Shown here: positions 7,727 to 15,135 of the stretch, one piece after another
How the letters are laid out: every line of letters begins with the position of its first letter
Numbering within the stretch: the stretch's first letter is position 1
NCBI GenBank assembly: GCA_003133205.1
Contig: PKWK01000188.1
Coordinates: forward strand, 1 to 25,791
Direction: 5' to 3'
From: Granulicella sp.
GTDB lineage: Bacteria; Acidobacteriota; Terriglobia; Terriglobales; Acidobacteriaceae
DNA: 25,791 nucleotides
Notes under the pieces: generated by a model
Database searches by the model: none
Told to the model about the DNA's origin: nothing
What the model saw: only the letters and a program-made list of their open reading frames with translations
Translations under genes and position numbers: made by a program

Positions 7727-9028
7727 TCATCGACTGCTTGCGGATAGCGCCAGGCCGTGCGCGACGGAAGTGAACTCGTTGCCGCTTCGAATGCGGTCCT
7801 CGCCAAACCGTTTAGCAAAGATGCGGCGGACCGCGGGAACGAATGAGCTTCCTCCGGTCAGAAAAACGCGGTCGATTTGGCGTGGATCGACGCCCGAAGT
7901 CGCAAGGAGGGAATCGATGCAACCCTCGATTGCGTGCAGGTCGTTCGCGATCCATGCTTCAAAGTCATCGCGCGTAACAGAGATGCGCAGGTCCATGCTG
8001 CCATCCGAGAATCTGAATTCAGCCGCGTCGGAGTGTGACAGTTCGAACTTTACTCGCTGAACTGCCTGGTGAAGCTGGTAGCCAAGGTCCTCCTCGATGA
8101 GGTCGGTGAGGGCCTGGATCTTTCCCGGTTCAAGCGCCCGCAAGCGAGCGGTCCTGAGTATCTCCATCACGTCGCGAGTGCGCAGGAATGAGAGGTAATG
8201 CCAACGTTCGAGGTTGGAATAGATCCAAGCTGGAACAGCGGGAAGTGTTTTGTTCAGGGAGCGCGCATAGGAGTCCGATCCCAGCGCGGGAGAAACGAGT
8301 TTTCGGACAATGCGGGCATCGAAGGCATCGCCGGCAAGTGCCACGCCACTTTTGCCGAGCAGATCCTGCGCAGAACGTCCGCGGTGTCGCACGCCCGGTC
8401 CAACACGGAGTAGCGAGAAGTCGCTGGTGCCACCCCCGAAGTCGCCGATAAGGATTAGCTCGTCGTGGTTCAACGTGGATTCATACGAGTACGCGGCGGC
8501 GACCGGCTCAAATTCAAAGTCCACGCGCTCAAAGCCGGCACTTGCAAATGCACTCCGCAACCGCGAGACGGCATAGGCGTCGTCTGCTTCGCTCTCTGCT
8601 CCGACAAAGCGTACCGGGCGACCTACCAGGGCATGGCGGATGGGTGTGCCGAACTGTCTTTCCGCATTCTCGCGCAGGTCTGAAAGCATCTGCGAGACTA
8701 GACGTTCAAGTGTGTAGTGGTGGCCAAAGATACTGGTTCCGGTAAACGTGCGGCTAGGGAGATAGGACTTGAGCGACTGAATGAGACGCCCCTTCTTCTC
8801 CGCTTCGAGGTAATGCTCGATAGCGGCCGGCCCTGTGAATGAGTGCACCCGCCGCGCGCCGCTTTTCTCTTTCACTTGTTCGAGGTAAAGAACGGAGCGG
8901 AAGGAAAACGTGTCCTCCCCTCAGGTGGGAAACGAGGCGAGTTGCACCCCTGCATCGTCAGTCGCCAGCGCCATGGAGCTATTGGTTGTACCGAAGTCGA
9001 TCCCGACAACGGGTAGATGGGATCGCAT
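7727..9028 (-). pseudogene. Hsp70 family (YegD-like) nucleotide-binding protein, broken by one in-frame TGA
   Basis: Read from ATG 9028 the frame runs 433 codons with a single TGA at codon 36 (8921-8923). Before it lies MRSHLPVVGIDFGTTNSS, the Hsp70 phosphate-1 motif, and more of the nucleotide-binding domain. After it the same frame continues with FRSVLYLEQ, the phosphate-2 motif LIGDFGGGTSDFSLL and the adenosine motif VFLTGGSSFVPAVRRIF. There is no substrate-binding domain, as in YegD-like proteins. Downstream starts such as GTG 8875 would give a 382-residue product lacking phosphate-1, so a working ATPase is unlikely. Everything else is intact, which suggests a recent nonsense mutation or a base-call error. 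I see no convincing SECIS-like hairpin after the TGA. Confidence 0.85.
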
Positions 9029-9098
9029 TTGCTGCATACAGCCTATTTTCGCAGCAACAAGCTCAGATTGCGCTCAGTGCATGTGATCAACAGAGAAG

Positions 9099-9124
9099 AG
9101 CCCTGCCGATGGATTGGCAGGGCT
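9099..9124 (-). terminator. Hairpin terminator downstream of the Deg protease gene
   Basis: Nine-bp perfect stem (AGCCCTGCC at 9099-9107, GGCAGGGCT at 9116-9124) with an 8-base loop. Read on the minus strand it is followed by the moderately T-rich CTTCTCTGTT. It lies about 70 bases beyond the protease stop. Confidence 0.55.
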
Positions 9125-9152
9125 GGGGTTGGTCTGCAAAGCTGAACGTGGA

Positions 9153-9195
9153 CCCACATCTCAAAATCGAGATGTGGGGCACCCGGCAGGGTGGG
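9153..9195. repeat. Two-hairpin palindromic repeat, intergenic copy
   Basis: First hairpin: CCCACATCTC (9153-9162), loop AAAATC, GAGATGTGGG (9169-9178). Then GCACCC and a second short ACCC/GGGT hairpin reaching the protease stop region. The same arrangement with different but still complementary arms lies inside truA at 13186-13232. Confidence 0.8.
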
Positions 9196-10863
9196 TTAGG
9201 GCAGCCTCTCTCCAATCAAGGTGTTTCCAGCGTTGGCGCCTGCGCTTGTGCTGCGTACGGCGAAGACGACATCATCGCCGGACTTCAGGCCCGAGACGAT
9301 GGCTCTGTAGGAGGCCTCGTCGGTGATGGGACGCTTGTTGATCTCGACGATGACGGTGCCCTTGGTGAGGTTAATCTCGTCGGCGAAGGAGCCGGGGCGG
9401 ACGCTGGAGACGATGACGCCACCCTTGATGCCGAGCTTGGAGGAGACGGAGGCCGGGAGGGCGGTGACGGTGATGCCGAGTTTGCCTTCCCCGGCGTCGG
9501 ACTCTGTGGGCGCGGCGTTGTTGTCGTTCTGATTGCCGACATCGGCGAAGAGTTTGGCGCGGTCCGCGATGGATACGTTGATGGACTCTTTGTTTCCGTT
9601 GCGAAGCAGTCCGAGTTGAACGGAGGAGCCGACCTTGCGGGAGGATATGTCGGCGACGAGTTGATCGCCGTCCTTGATGGATTTGCCGTCGATGGCGACG
9701 ATGACGTCACCGGGCTTGACGCCTCCCTTGGCGGCGGGGCCGTTGGTGGTGACGGTGCTGACAAGAACTCCCCCGTTGGCAAAGCCGTAGACGCGGCCGA
9801 CGGCGGAGGCTGGAGGCGTGCTCTGGAAGCTGATGCCGATGGAGCCTCGAACGACCTTGTGATCGGGGCTGATGAGCATGTTGTAGATGTTGGCGATGAT
9901 GTTGGAGGGCATGGCGAAGCCGACGCCCTGCGAGCCCATGGACTGGGTGTAGATGGCGGTGTTCATGCCGATGACCTGGCCGGCCATATCGACGAGCGGG
10001 CCGCCGGAGTTGCCGGGGTTGATGGCGGCATCGGTCTGGATGAACTTCTGGAACTGGTTGGGTGCGCCGTTGGGGCCGGTCTCATCGATGGAGCGGTTCT
10101 TGGCGGAGACGATGCCGGCGGTGACGGTTTCGGAGAGCGAGAAGGGGCTGCCGATGGCGAGGACCCAATCGCCGACCTGCGCGCCGTCGGAGTTGCCGAG
10201 CTTGATGGTGGGCAGCGGTTGAGGCGCGTCGATTTTGATGACGGCGATGTCGGTTTCAGGATCGACGCCGACGACGTGCGCGGGGCGACCGTGTTCGGAC
10301 CCTCCATCGGGGTCGGTGGAGAGCTTGACGAATATCTTGTCGGCTTTGTCGACGACGTGGTTGTTGGTGATGATGTAGCCACGGGAATCGACGACGAAGC
10401 CTGAGCCGAGAGCCTCGCGTTCGCCGCCACCGGAGTCGGCTCCGTCATCTCCACCCTGGCCGCCCTGACCGCCGAAGAAGCGGTTGAAGAAGTCCTGCAT
10501 ATCGCCCTGGCTGTCGCCGCCGTTTGGATCGAGCGGGATCGGGGTACGCTGGACGCCACCGCGGCCTGAGCGGCGGTTGGCGGACTGCTTGGGGATGGTC
10601 ACCGTGTTGATGTTGACGACAGCGGGGCCGACCTGTTTGGCGATCCTCGAGAAGTCGTTCGACAGATTGACGGGGCTGGGGATGGTGAGCGGACGCGCGT
10701 CGGAGGAGTCCACCGTCTGCTCCTTGCCGCTAACGGAGCGGGTGACGACGGAGCCGGCGATGATGCCGGCGGAGAGCGTGGCCAGCAGCGCGAAGGTCGC
10801 GGTGAGGCGGTGGCTGCGGATACGTTCGAAGAGATTGTTGGGGGCTTGCTTCGGAGTGTCCAT
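9196..10863 (-). CDS. Deg/HtrA-family periplasmic serine protease with two PDZ domains
   Basis: Trypsin-like envelope protease and chaperone of 555 residues. An N-terminal membrane segment (about 20-42) serves as signal anchor. The protease domain has the full catalytic triad: His169 in NNHVV, Asp205 in DPETDIAVI and Ser286 in GNSGGP. A Gly/Gln/Asp-rich insert lies before it (about 110-148). Two PDZ domains follow, at about 330-435 (with GGVKPGDVIVAIDG) and 460-545 (with KGTVIVEINKRPI). It would degrade or refold damaged periplasmic proteins. The frame also has ATG 10881, but ATG 10863 has AGGA about ten bases upstream. A TATACT on the minus strand (10955-10960) could be its -10 element, though no good -35 was seen. 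Confidence 0.93.
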   Translation of the reverse strand: MDTPKQAPNNLFERIRSHRLTATFALLATLSAGIIAGSVVTRSVSGKEQTVDSSDARPLTIPSPVNLSNDFSRIAKQVGPAVVNINTVTIPKQSANRRSGRGGVQRTPIPLDPNGGDSQGDMQDFFNRFFGGQGGQGGDDGADSGGGEREALGSGFVVDSRGYIITNNHVVDKADKIFVKLSTDPDGGSEHGRPAHVVGVDPETDIAVIKIDAPQPLPTIKLGNSDGAQVGDWVLAIGSPFSLSETVTAGIVSAKNRSIDETGPNGAPNQFQKFIQTDAAINPGNSGGPLVDMAGQVIGMNTAIYTQSMGSQGVGFAMPSNIIANIYNMLISPDHKVVRGSIGISFQSTPPASAVGRVYGFANGGVLVSTVTTNGPAAKGGVKPGDVIVAIDGKSIKDGDQLVADISSRKVGSSVQLGLLRNGNKESINVSIADRAKLFADVGNQNDNNAAPTESDAGEGKLGITVTALPASVSSKLGIKGGVIVSSVRPGSFADEINLTKGTVIVEINKRPITDEASYRAIVSGLKSGDDVVFAVRSTSAGANAGNTLIGERLP

Positions 10864-11153
10864 TGGGAGTTTGATCCTCATTTGTGCTGGGCGGTGCCCG
10901 ACTGCGCGACTGGTTCACGACTCGTGTGCCTTCGCAGCGGAACTATTCGATTTGAGTATAGTCGCTGGCCCTTGTGAATGGTATGCCGGGAGCCGGCACA
11001 CCTAATTCATTCGTTAGACGCACATCTCAGGAGAAAGCGTTTGGCCCCATCGACGAAGCTGGCCGGGTTGGGTGGGAGAGTGACCCGACGATAACCTCGC
11101 CCATTCGGCTTCGCTCAGGGCTCGGTGATCCCTTCGACAGGCTCAGGGCAGGG
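10864..11153. other. 290-base spacer upstream of the Deg gene, with dispersed repeats
   Basis: Holds the likely Deg promoter (TATACT on the minus strand at 10955-10960, weak -35) and, at 11088-11157, repeats of the type containing ACGATAACCTCGCCC and CGGCTTCGCTCAGGGC. The latter also occur at 20204-20236. No gene seen. Confidence 0.6.
11088..11129 (+). repeat. Dispersed repeat (GATAACCTCGCCC / CTTCGCTCAGGGC type), copy 1
   Basis: ACGATAACCTCGCCC (11088-11102) is followed by CGGCTTCGCTCAGGGC and CTCGGTGAT. The same words in the same order and orientation are found from 20204 onward, where extra sequence separates the last word. Both copies are intergenic. Confidence 0.75.
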
Positions 11154-12545
11154 CTATGGAGTACGCAATTTGTGGGTGGCGGCGAGGTGGGCGGCGTCGA
11201 GGAGGGTGAGGAGGATGCGGCGGAGGGCTGGGTTGCGGTCGGTGGGGTCGTACCACTCCTGGAGAGTGTGGATGCCGCCGCCGATGCCTCCGGCACCGAT
11301 GGCGATGGCGGGGATGCCGAGGGAGAGGGGGATGTTGGCGTCGGTGGAGCCGAGGCCGGGTTCGGTGCGCAGGTTGAGGTGGCGGTCGACGGCGCGGAGG
11401 GTGGTGAGGAGCGGGGAGTCGCTGGGGAGGGCTCCGCCGGGGCGGTCGCCGATGGTTTCGATGGAGAGGTTGGGGGTGGGGATTTTGCTGGCGGCAGCGG
11501 ACGCGGGGGCGTGGGTGATCCATTGGTCGAGAGTCTGGCGGAGGGCTTGTTCGGCGGCCTGGAGTTGGGCGGAGTCGGTGGAGCGGAGGTCGAGCCACGC
11601 GGAGGCGGAGGCGGGGATGGAGTTGATGGCGGTTCCGCCGGAGATTTGGCCGATGTTGAGGGTGGTGCGATGGCCATCGCGGGAGACGGTGAGGGCGGCT
11701 TGATCGATGGATTCGAGCGCGAGCAGGGCGCGGGAGAGGATGAGGATGGGGTTGGGAGCTCCGGCGTCGATCCAGGAGTGGCCTCCGGGGCCGGTGACGG
11801 TGACGCGGAAGCGGCGGCTGGCGAGGGCGCGGGTGACGACGGCAGAGGAGCCTCCGCCCTCGAGCGCGATTGCGGCGGCGATGCGCGGCGCGTAGGGGCT
11901 GTGGGTGAAGAGATGACGCATGCCGCGGAGATCGCCTTCGCCTTCTTCGCCTACGTTTGCGGCGAAGAGGATGGGGACGGCGGGGGAGAGGTTGGCGTGG
12001 CGAAGTGCGGCTGCGAGGCCGAGCAGGGCAGAGAGGCCAGCGGCGTTGTCGCATGCTCCGGGGGCGACGATGCGGGTTTCGACTTCGGTGGGCTCGGTGG
12101 AGGTGGTGGAGGGGAAGACCGTGTCGAGGTGGGCGGAGAGGAGGATGAGGGGGGTGTCGGGTTGGAGAGGGGTTGAGGAGGCTGGTTGCGAGCTGAGTTC
12201 TGGGGTACTCCCTGAATACGGGGCTCCCTTCGGCGGGCTCAGGGCGGGCTCTTCACTCCGTTCAGGATGACGGCTTGCATCATGCGGTGCCGTTGGGGCG
12301 GCTGGGAGTTCGGCGAGGGCGTTGCCGGCTGCGTCGATGTGGGGGTTGGCCAGGCCGAGTTGCTCGAAGCGCTCGAGGAACCAGGCGGCGCGGGCCTGCT
12401 CGCCGAAGGGTGGGGCGGGGATGCGGAGCATTTCGAGGTGCCATTTGCGGAGTTGGGGCTGCTGGAGGTGCAGCCAGTGAAAGGCGCGATGCACCGCTGG
12501 GGTGGCGGCGAGGCGCGCGATGCGGAGTTGGGCGGAGGCGGTCAT
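11154..12545 (-). CDS. M20 family metallopeptidase (PepT/ArgE-like) carrying a repeat-derived insert
   Basis: Zinc-dependent exopeptidase or amidase of 463 residues, cytoplasmic (no signal peptide). Motifs run in family order: SAHLDTVFP at 137-145 (metal His, Asp), APGACDNAAG (bridging Asp), GEEGEGDLRGM (catalytic Glu), ALEGGG, the dimerisation-domain GPGGHSWID and the C-terminal GGGIHTLQEWY (metal His). Exact substrate unclear. Residues about 81-130, between the first strand and SAHLDT, are a Pro/Ser-rich insert. Its segment HPERSEEPALSPPKGAPYSG is translated from a dispersed repeat also found at 5122. The start ATG overlaps the truA stop as ATGA, so translation is probably coupled to truA. 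Confidence 0.9.
   Translation of the reverse strand: MTASAQLRIARLAATPAVHRAFHWLHLQQPQLRKWHLEMLRIPAPPFGEQARAAWFLERFEQLGLANPHIDAAGNALAELPAAPTAPHDASRHPERSEEPALSPPKGAPYSGSTPELSSQPASSTPLQPDTPLILLSAHLDTVFPSTTSTEPTEVETRIVAPGACDNAAGLSALLGLAAALRHANLSPAVPILFAANVGEEGEGDLRGMRHLFTHSPYAPRIAAAIALEGGGSSAVVTRALASRRFRVTVTGPGGHSWIDAGAPNPILILSRALLALESIDQAALTVSRDGHRTTLNIGQISGGTAINSIPASASAWLDLRSTDSAQLQAAEQALRQTLDQWITHAPASAAASKIPTPNLSIETIGDRPGGALPSDSPLLTTLRAVDRHLNLRTEPGLGSTDANIPLSLGIPAIAIGAGGIGGGIHTLQEWYDPTDRNPALRRILLTLLDAAHLAATHKLRTP
12210..12274. repeat. Dispersed repeat element lying in frame inside the M20 peptidase gene
   Basis: Contains CGGCGGGCTCAGGG and then, at 12247-12274, a 28-base block that matches intergenic 5122-5149 at 27 positions. 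It encodes about peptidase residues 91-112, just before the zinc-binding SAHLDT strand, and keeps the frame open. Confidence 0.8.
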
Positions 12546-13585
12546 TCGTGAGTGATAATGATAAGTGGTAAGTGGTCAGGGGTAAGTGTTGGGTCGGCAA
12601 GGTCGGGGTATTCGACGTTGACGAGGAAGAGGCCGGAGGCAGGGGCGGCGGGGCCGGCGACGGCTCGGTTGCGGGCGGCGAGGAGAGTGGGGATGGAGTC
12701 GGGATCGAGGCGGTGCGCGCCGGCTTGGACGAAGGTTCCGACCAGGTTGCGGACCATGTGGTGTAGGAATCCGGTGGCGGTGACTCGGTAGATGAGGAGG
12801 TTGTCGTGGGCGTGCCAGTGGGAGTGTGTGATGGTGCGGATGCTGGTGTGGGGGACGGGTTCCATGTCTGGCAAGACGGTTCGCGCGGGACGCGAATAAC
12901 CCACCCTTTGCGATACAGCCGCAAAGGATGGGCCACCCAGTTTGGGTGACCCGCTCAAGCCGGATGGGCCACCCAGTTTGGGTGCCCCGCTCAAGCTGGA
13001 TGGGCCACCCAGTTCGGCGGCGGAGTCGGTGCGGGTGGTTAGGTCGGGGTCGGTGGCGGCGAAGGTGGTGAAGTCGTGGGTTCCGAGGACGTGGGCGGCG
13101 GCCTGGTTGAGGGCGGCGAGATCGAGGGGCCAGGGGCAGGGCCAGACGTACGGGGCGAGGATGGGGGGGCAGATGGGGTCGTGAACCCAGGTCTCAGAGT
13201 CGAGACCTGGGGCACCCGCCTCAGTGGCGGGTTTGAGGGGGAAGATGCGGTATTCGTAGGTTTTGCGGAGGGCGCTGTGGCGGGCGTGGAAGCCGGACGG
13301 GACGATTTCGGTGGAGAGGATGCGGATGCTGGGCGGGAGGCAGCGGTTGAGGGCACGGTGGAGGTTGGCGGGAGGGATGGGGGCCTCGATGGCGAAGGAG
13401 GCGACCTGGGCGAGGGCGTGGACTCCGGCGTCGGTGCGGCCGGAGCCTTGAGGGAGGACACGCTCGCCAACAGTGCGATGGATGGCGTCGGCGAGGAGGC
13501 CCTGGACGGTGGGCAGGCTGGGTTGAACCTGCCATCCGTGGAAGGGTGTGCCGTCGTAGGCGAGGGTGAGCTTCCAGTGCGTCAT
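12542..13585 (-). CDS. truA: tRNA pseudouridine(38-40) synthase TruA, enlarged by repeat-derived inserts
   Basis: Converts uridines 38-40 of tRNA anticodon arms to pseudouridine. The core is complete: LAYDGTPFHGWQVQP at the start, catalytic Asp52 in GSGRTDAGVHA, then HARHSALRKTYEYRI, GTHDFTTFAATD and GFLHHMVRNLVGTFVQAG. At 347 residues it is about 80-100 longer than a usual TruA (about 245-270). The excess falls in three places: residues about 118-134, about 188-246 (including a 12-residue tandem LGGPSxLSGxPK), and a tail at about 331-347. The DNA of the first two is palindromic or tandem repeat sequence. The frame is open back to 13714, but ATG 13585 begins the conserved TruA N-terminus. The M20 peptidase follows with an ATGA overlap. 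Confidence 0.92.
   Translation of the reverse strand: MTHWKLTLAYDGTPFHGWQVQPSLPTVQGLLADAIHRTVGERVLPQGSGRTDAGVHALAQVASFAIEAPIPPANLHRALNRCLPPSIRILSTEIVPSGFHARHSALRKTYEYRIFPLKPATEAGAPGLDSETWVHDPICPPILAPYVWPCPWPLDLAALNQAAAHVLGTHDFTTFAATDPDLTTRTDSAAELGGPSSLSGAPKLGGPSGLSGSPKLGGPSFAAVSQRVGYSRPARTVLPDMEPVPHTSIRTITHSHWHAHDNLLIYRVTATGFLHHMVRNLVGTFVQAGAHRLDPDSIPTLLAARNRAVAGPAAPASGLFLVNVEYPDLADPTLTPDHLPLIIITHE
12900..12932. repeat. Palindrome inside truA
   Basis: CCCACCCTTTGCG (12900-12912) and CGCAAAGGATGGG (12920-12932) pair at 12 of 13 positions around a 7-base loop. It abuts and partly overlaps the tandem 36-base repeats and is translated as part of the second TruA insert. Confidence 0.75.
12926..13014. 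repeat. Tandem 36-base repeat (2.5 copies) in frame inside truA
   Basis: Copies at 12926-12961, 12962-12997 and a partial one at 12998-13014. Each full unit begins GGATGGGCCACCCA and contains a small hairpin CACCCA-GTT-TGGGTG. The unit is 36 bases, a multiple of three, so the reading frame is kept and the protein shows LGGPS[SG]LSG[AS]PK repeats at residues about 191-220. Confidence 0.9.
13186..13232. repeat. Two-hairpin palindromic repeat in frame inside truA
   Basis: Hairpin one: CCCAGGTCTC (13186-13195), loop AGAGTC, GAGACCTGGG (13202-13211). Hairpin two: ACCCGCC (13214-13220), loop TCAGT, GGCGGGT (13226-13232). It encodes TruA residues about 118-134. The same layout occurs in the spacer at 9153-9195, with two compensatory base-pair differences in the first stem. 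Confidence 0.85.
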
Positions 13586-13955
13586 GCGTTGCTTTGGACG
13601 GTAACACGGCGGGGAGCCGGGTTGACTGCCTGACCGCCGAGGCGACCGGTGGGCTGTCTCCGGTGGAGTGACGATTTTTGGGCACCCCAGCCGATATTGA
13701 GCGAGAGCAGCCACCGCAGAGGTGCCTCCGAGACTGCGTCCCGGGCCGAACTTATATTTCCGTTGAGCAAGATAGGCACAAAGGTGGCAAATTGTTTCAC
13801 TTTAGTGTGCAAAATTATGCAGAATACCGGTGTGTCGGTGTCACGGGGTTCGAACTGCAGACCGCATGTTTCCTCGATTTGGTGGGTTGTGTCGATTATG
13901 CGTCATTTGGTACTCGACGTGCATCTTGGAGCGTCAGTCCATCGAGGGCCTACCC
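13586..13955. other. 370-base divergent spacer between truA and the PEP-CTERM gene
   Basis: Must hold the promoters for truA (minus) and the PEP-CTERM gene (plus). A candidate -24/-12 element lies at 13908-13923. The rest is less GC-rich around 13750-13830 and shows no gene. I looked for a c-di-GMP riboswitch and a tRNA here and found neither. Confidence 0.6.
13908..13923 (+). promoter_or_regulatory. Candidate sigma-54 (-24/-12) promoter of the PEP-CTERM gene
   Basis: TGGTACTCGACGTGCA has the invariant GG and GC separated by exactly ten bases and matches most of TGGCACG-N4-TTGCA. The mismatches are C to T, G to T and one T to G. Transcription would start near 13934, leaving a leader of about 22 bases with a GAGGG ribosome-binding site at 13944-13948. 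Confidence 0.45.
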
Positions 13956-14768
13956 ATGCAGCGATCCACTGTCTTCCTCGCCTTAGCTGTTTTTTCCCTC
14001 TCGGCAGCTTCCATGCGAGCCGACCAGTTGAGTACACTTGCGGCTGACGATTTTGCCGTCCTAGGCGCCGCAACGACCACCAACACTGGGAATACCGTTC
14101 TCAATGGGAACTTAGGGGTATTTGCCGGTACGTCCATCTCCGGTTTCCCACCCGGGATCGTCAATCTCCCCTGGGGAATCGTTACCCACCCTGTAGCTGC
14201 GCAAGGTCAGATCGATGCCACGGCTGCGCATGTTGATTTGGCAGGGCTGCCTGTCACGCAGACCCTGACGGGGCAGGATCTAGGTGGCCAAACGCTTACG
14301 CCAGGAGTGTATTATTATTCATCCGGAGCCCAACTGACCGGACAGCTGACCCTGAATTTCGAAGACCTGAACAATCAGAACATCGTGTTCCAGATTGAAA
14401 GTTTGCTGAACACTGCGAGCGCTTCGTCCGTGATCATTGAAGGTGCGGGAACGAACGACAACGTGTACTGGGAGGTCGACACCGCGACTCTCGACACAAC
14501 GACTGCGTTTGTAGGGAACATCATTGCGCAGACGAGCATCAGTCTGGCTAATGGCGCCACGATCAATTGTGGCAGCGCCATCGCGCTCACTGGTGCGGTG
14601 ACGATGATCGACAACACCATCAGTACTTGCGGTACTGGCAGTAGTGGCGGCACGGGCGGCACGGGCGGCGGGGTAGTCAACACGACCCCTGAGCCCGGAA
14701 CGTTTGGGTTGCTCGCTACGGGCATCCTGGGAGTGGCGGGGGCGATCCGCCGCAGGCTCTCGGCGTAA
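13956..14768 (+). CDS. DUF3494 (ice-binding-type) protein with PEP-CTERM anchor
   Basis: Secreted protein of 270 residues. It has a signal peptide (about 1-22, ending SMRA) and a beta-solenoid DUF3494 domain (about 28-225). The domain shows the family words DDFAVLGAATTTNTG, LNGNLGVFAGTSISGFPPG, LTPGVYYYSSGAQLTG, TAFVGNIIAQTSISL and the final ALTGAVTMIDNTI. A Gly/Ser/Thr linker leads to a C-terminal sorting signal: PEPGTFGLLATGILGVAGA, then RRR. PEP-CTERM proteins are processed by an exosortase (not in this window) and reach the surface or matrix. DUF3494 proteins include ice-binding adhesins, but many members are not shown to bind ice. The start ATG 13956 has GAGGG seven bases upstream. The frame extends back to 13830 without signal-like sequence. 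Confidence 0.88.
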   Translation: MQRSTVFLALAVFSLSAASMRADQLSTLAADDFAVLGAATTTNTGNTVLNGNLGVFAGTSISGFPPGIVNLPWGIVTHPVAAQGQIDATAAHVDLAGLPVTQTLTGQDLGGQTLTPGVYYYSSGAQLTGQLTLNFEDLNNQNIVFQIESLLNTASASSVIIEGAGTNDNVYWEVDTATLDTTTAFVGNIIAQTSISLANGATINCGSAIALTGAVTMIDNTISTCGTGSSGGTGGTGGGVVNTTPEPGTFGLLATGILGVAGAIRRRLSA

Positions 14769-14787
14769 AGAGCCACAGCGAAGTGTG

Positions 14788-14814
14788 TGCGCCGATGCGA
14801 ATGGCATCGGCGCA
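14788..14814 (+). terminator. Hairpin after the PEP-CTERM gene
   Basis: Perfect 11-bp stem (TGCGCCGATGC and GCATCGGCGCA) with loop GAATG, 20 bases after the stop codon. No T-tract follows, so it may be a terminator of the U-less type or a 3' end stabiliser. Confidence 0.6.
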
Positions 14815-14882
14815 GACGCGTGCCATGAGGCTGTCTAAAAACCGGTTTTCTGCATCGAGGAGTGGTCCGGGTTGGGGTCCAT

Positions 14883-14958
14883 GTGGGGAAATATCCCATA
14901 TCCTAAGGGCTGAAGCTCTTGGATTGTGCGGATTTCAATGTCCGGGTGAAGCCCGGAC
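14883..14958. repeat. Palindromic repeat cluster (GGGCTGAAGC type)
   Basis: Near-palindrome GTGGGGAAATATCCC, then AAGGGCTGAAGCTCTT, then a perfect hairpin GTCCGGG (14940-14946), loop TGAAG, CCCGGAC (14952-14958). The first two words recur in swapped order at 17564-17618. Confidence 0.65.
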
Positions 14959-15126
14959 CTTTCCCAGGGGCAAGAACAACGGCAAGGTAAGCAGGCCCTC
15001 GCAAGGCTTTAAGCAGGTCCTAAGAACTTTGTACGAATCCTTACTGTTCCTGCGTTCATTCGAGACCCGTGGATTCTGACCGGCCCGCGACCTGAGATGC
15101 GATGGCAGAGGACTTCTGCGCGGGGT

Positions 15127-15135
15127 TGGTATACT
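15127..15135 (+). promoter_or_regulatory. Possible extended -10 promoter upstream of the TolC-family gene
   Basis: TGGTATACT fits TGn plus a TATACT -10 hexamer. No good -35 lies 16-18 bases upstream, which extended -10 promoters tolerate. It would give a long leader of about 300 bases before the GTG at 15449. Confidence 0.35.

Noticed and set aside
8878..8923. Selenocysteine reading of the TGA in the Hsp70-like gene
   Set aside because: The bases after the TGA form only a poor partial stem, no Cys is expected at this place in the family, and no Sec genes are in the window.
8839..10404. 521-codon plus-strand frame opposite the Deg protease
   Set aside because: Low-complexity Gly/Asp/Val composition and full overlap with a protease that has an intact catalytic triad.
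10974..12176. 400-codon plus-strand frame opposite the M20 peptidase
   Set aside because: Gly/Glu/Asp-rich shadow of the peptidase gene with no recognisable motif.
12900..13014. CRISPR array
   Set aside because: The tandem 36-base units are contiguous with no spacers and are translated within truA.
13750..13955. c-di-GMP riboswitch or tRNA remnant upstream of the PEP-CTERM gene
   Set aside because: No GEMM core pattern was recognised, and the GGTTCGAAC near 13846 is not flanked by a paired T-stem.
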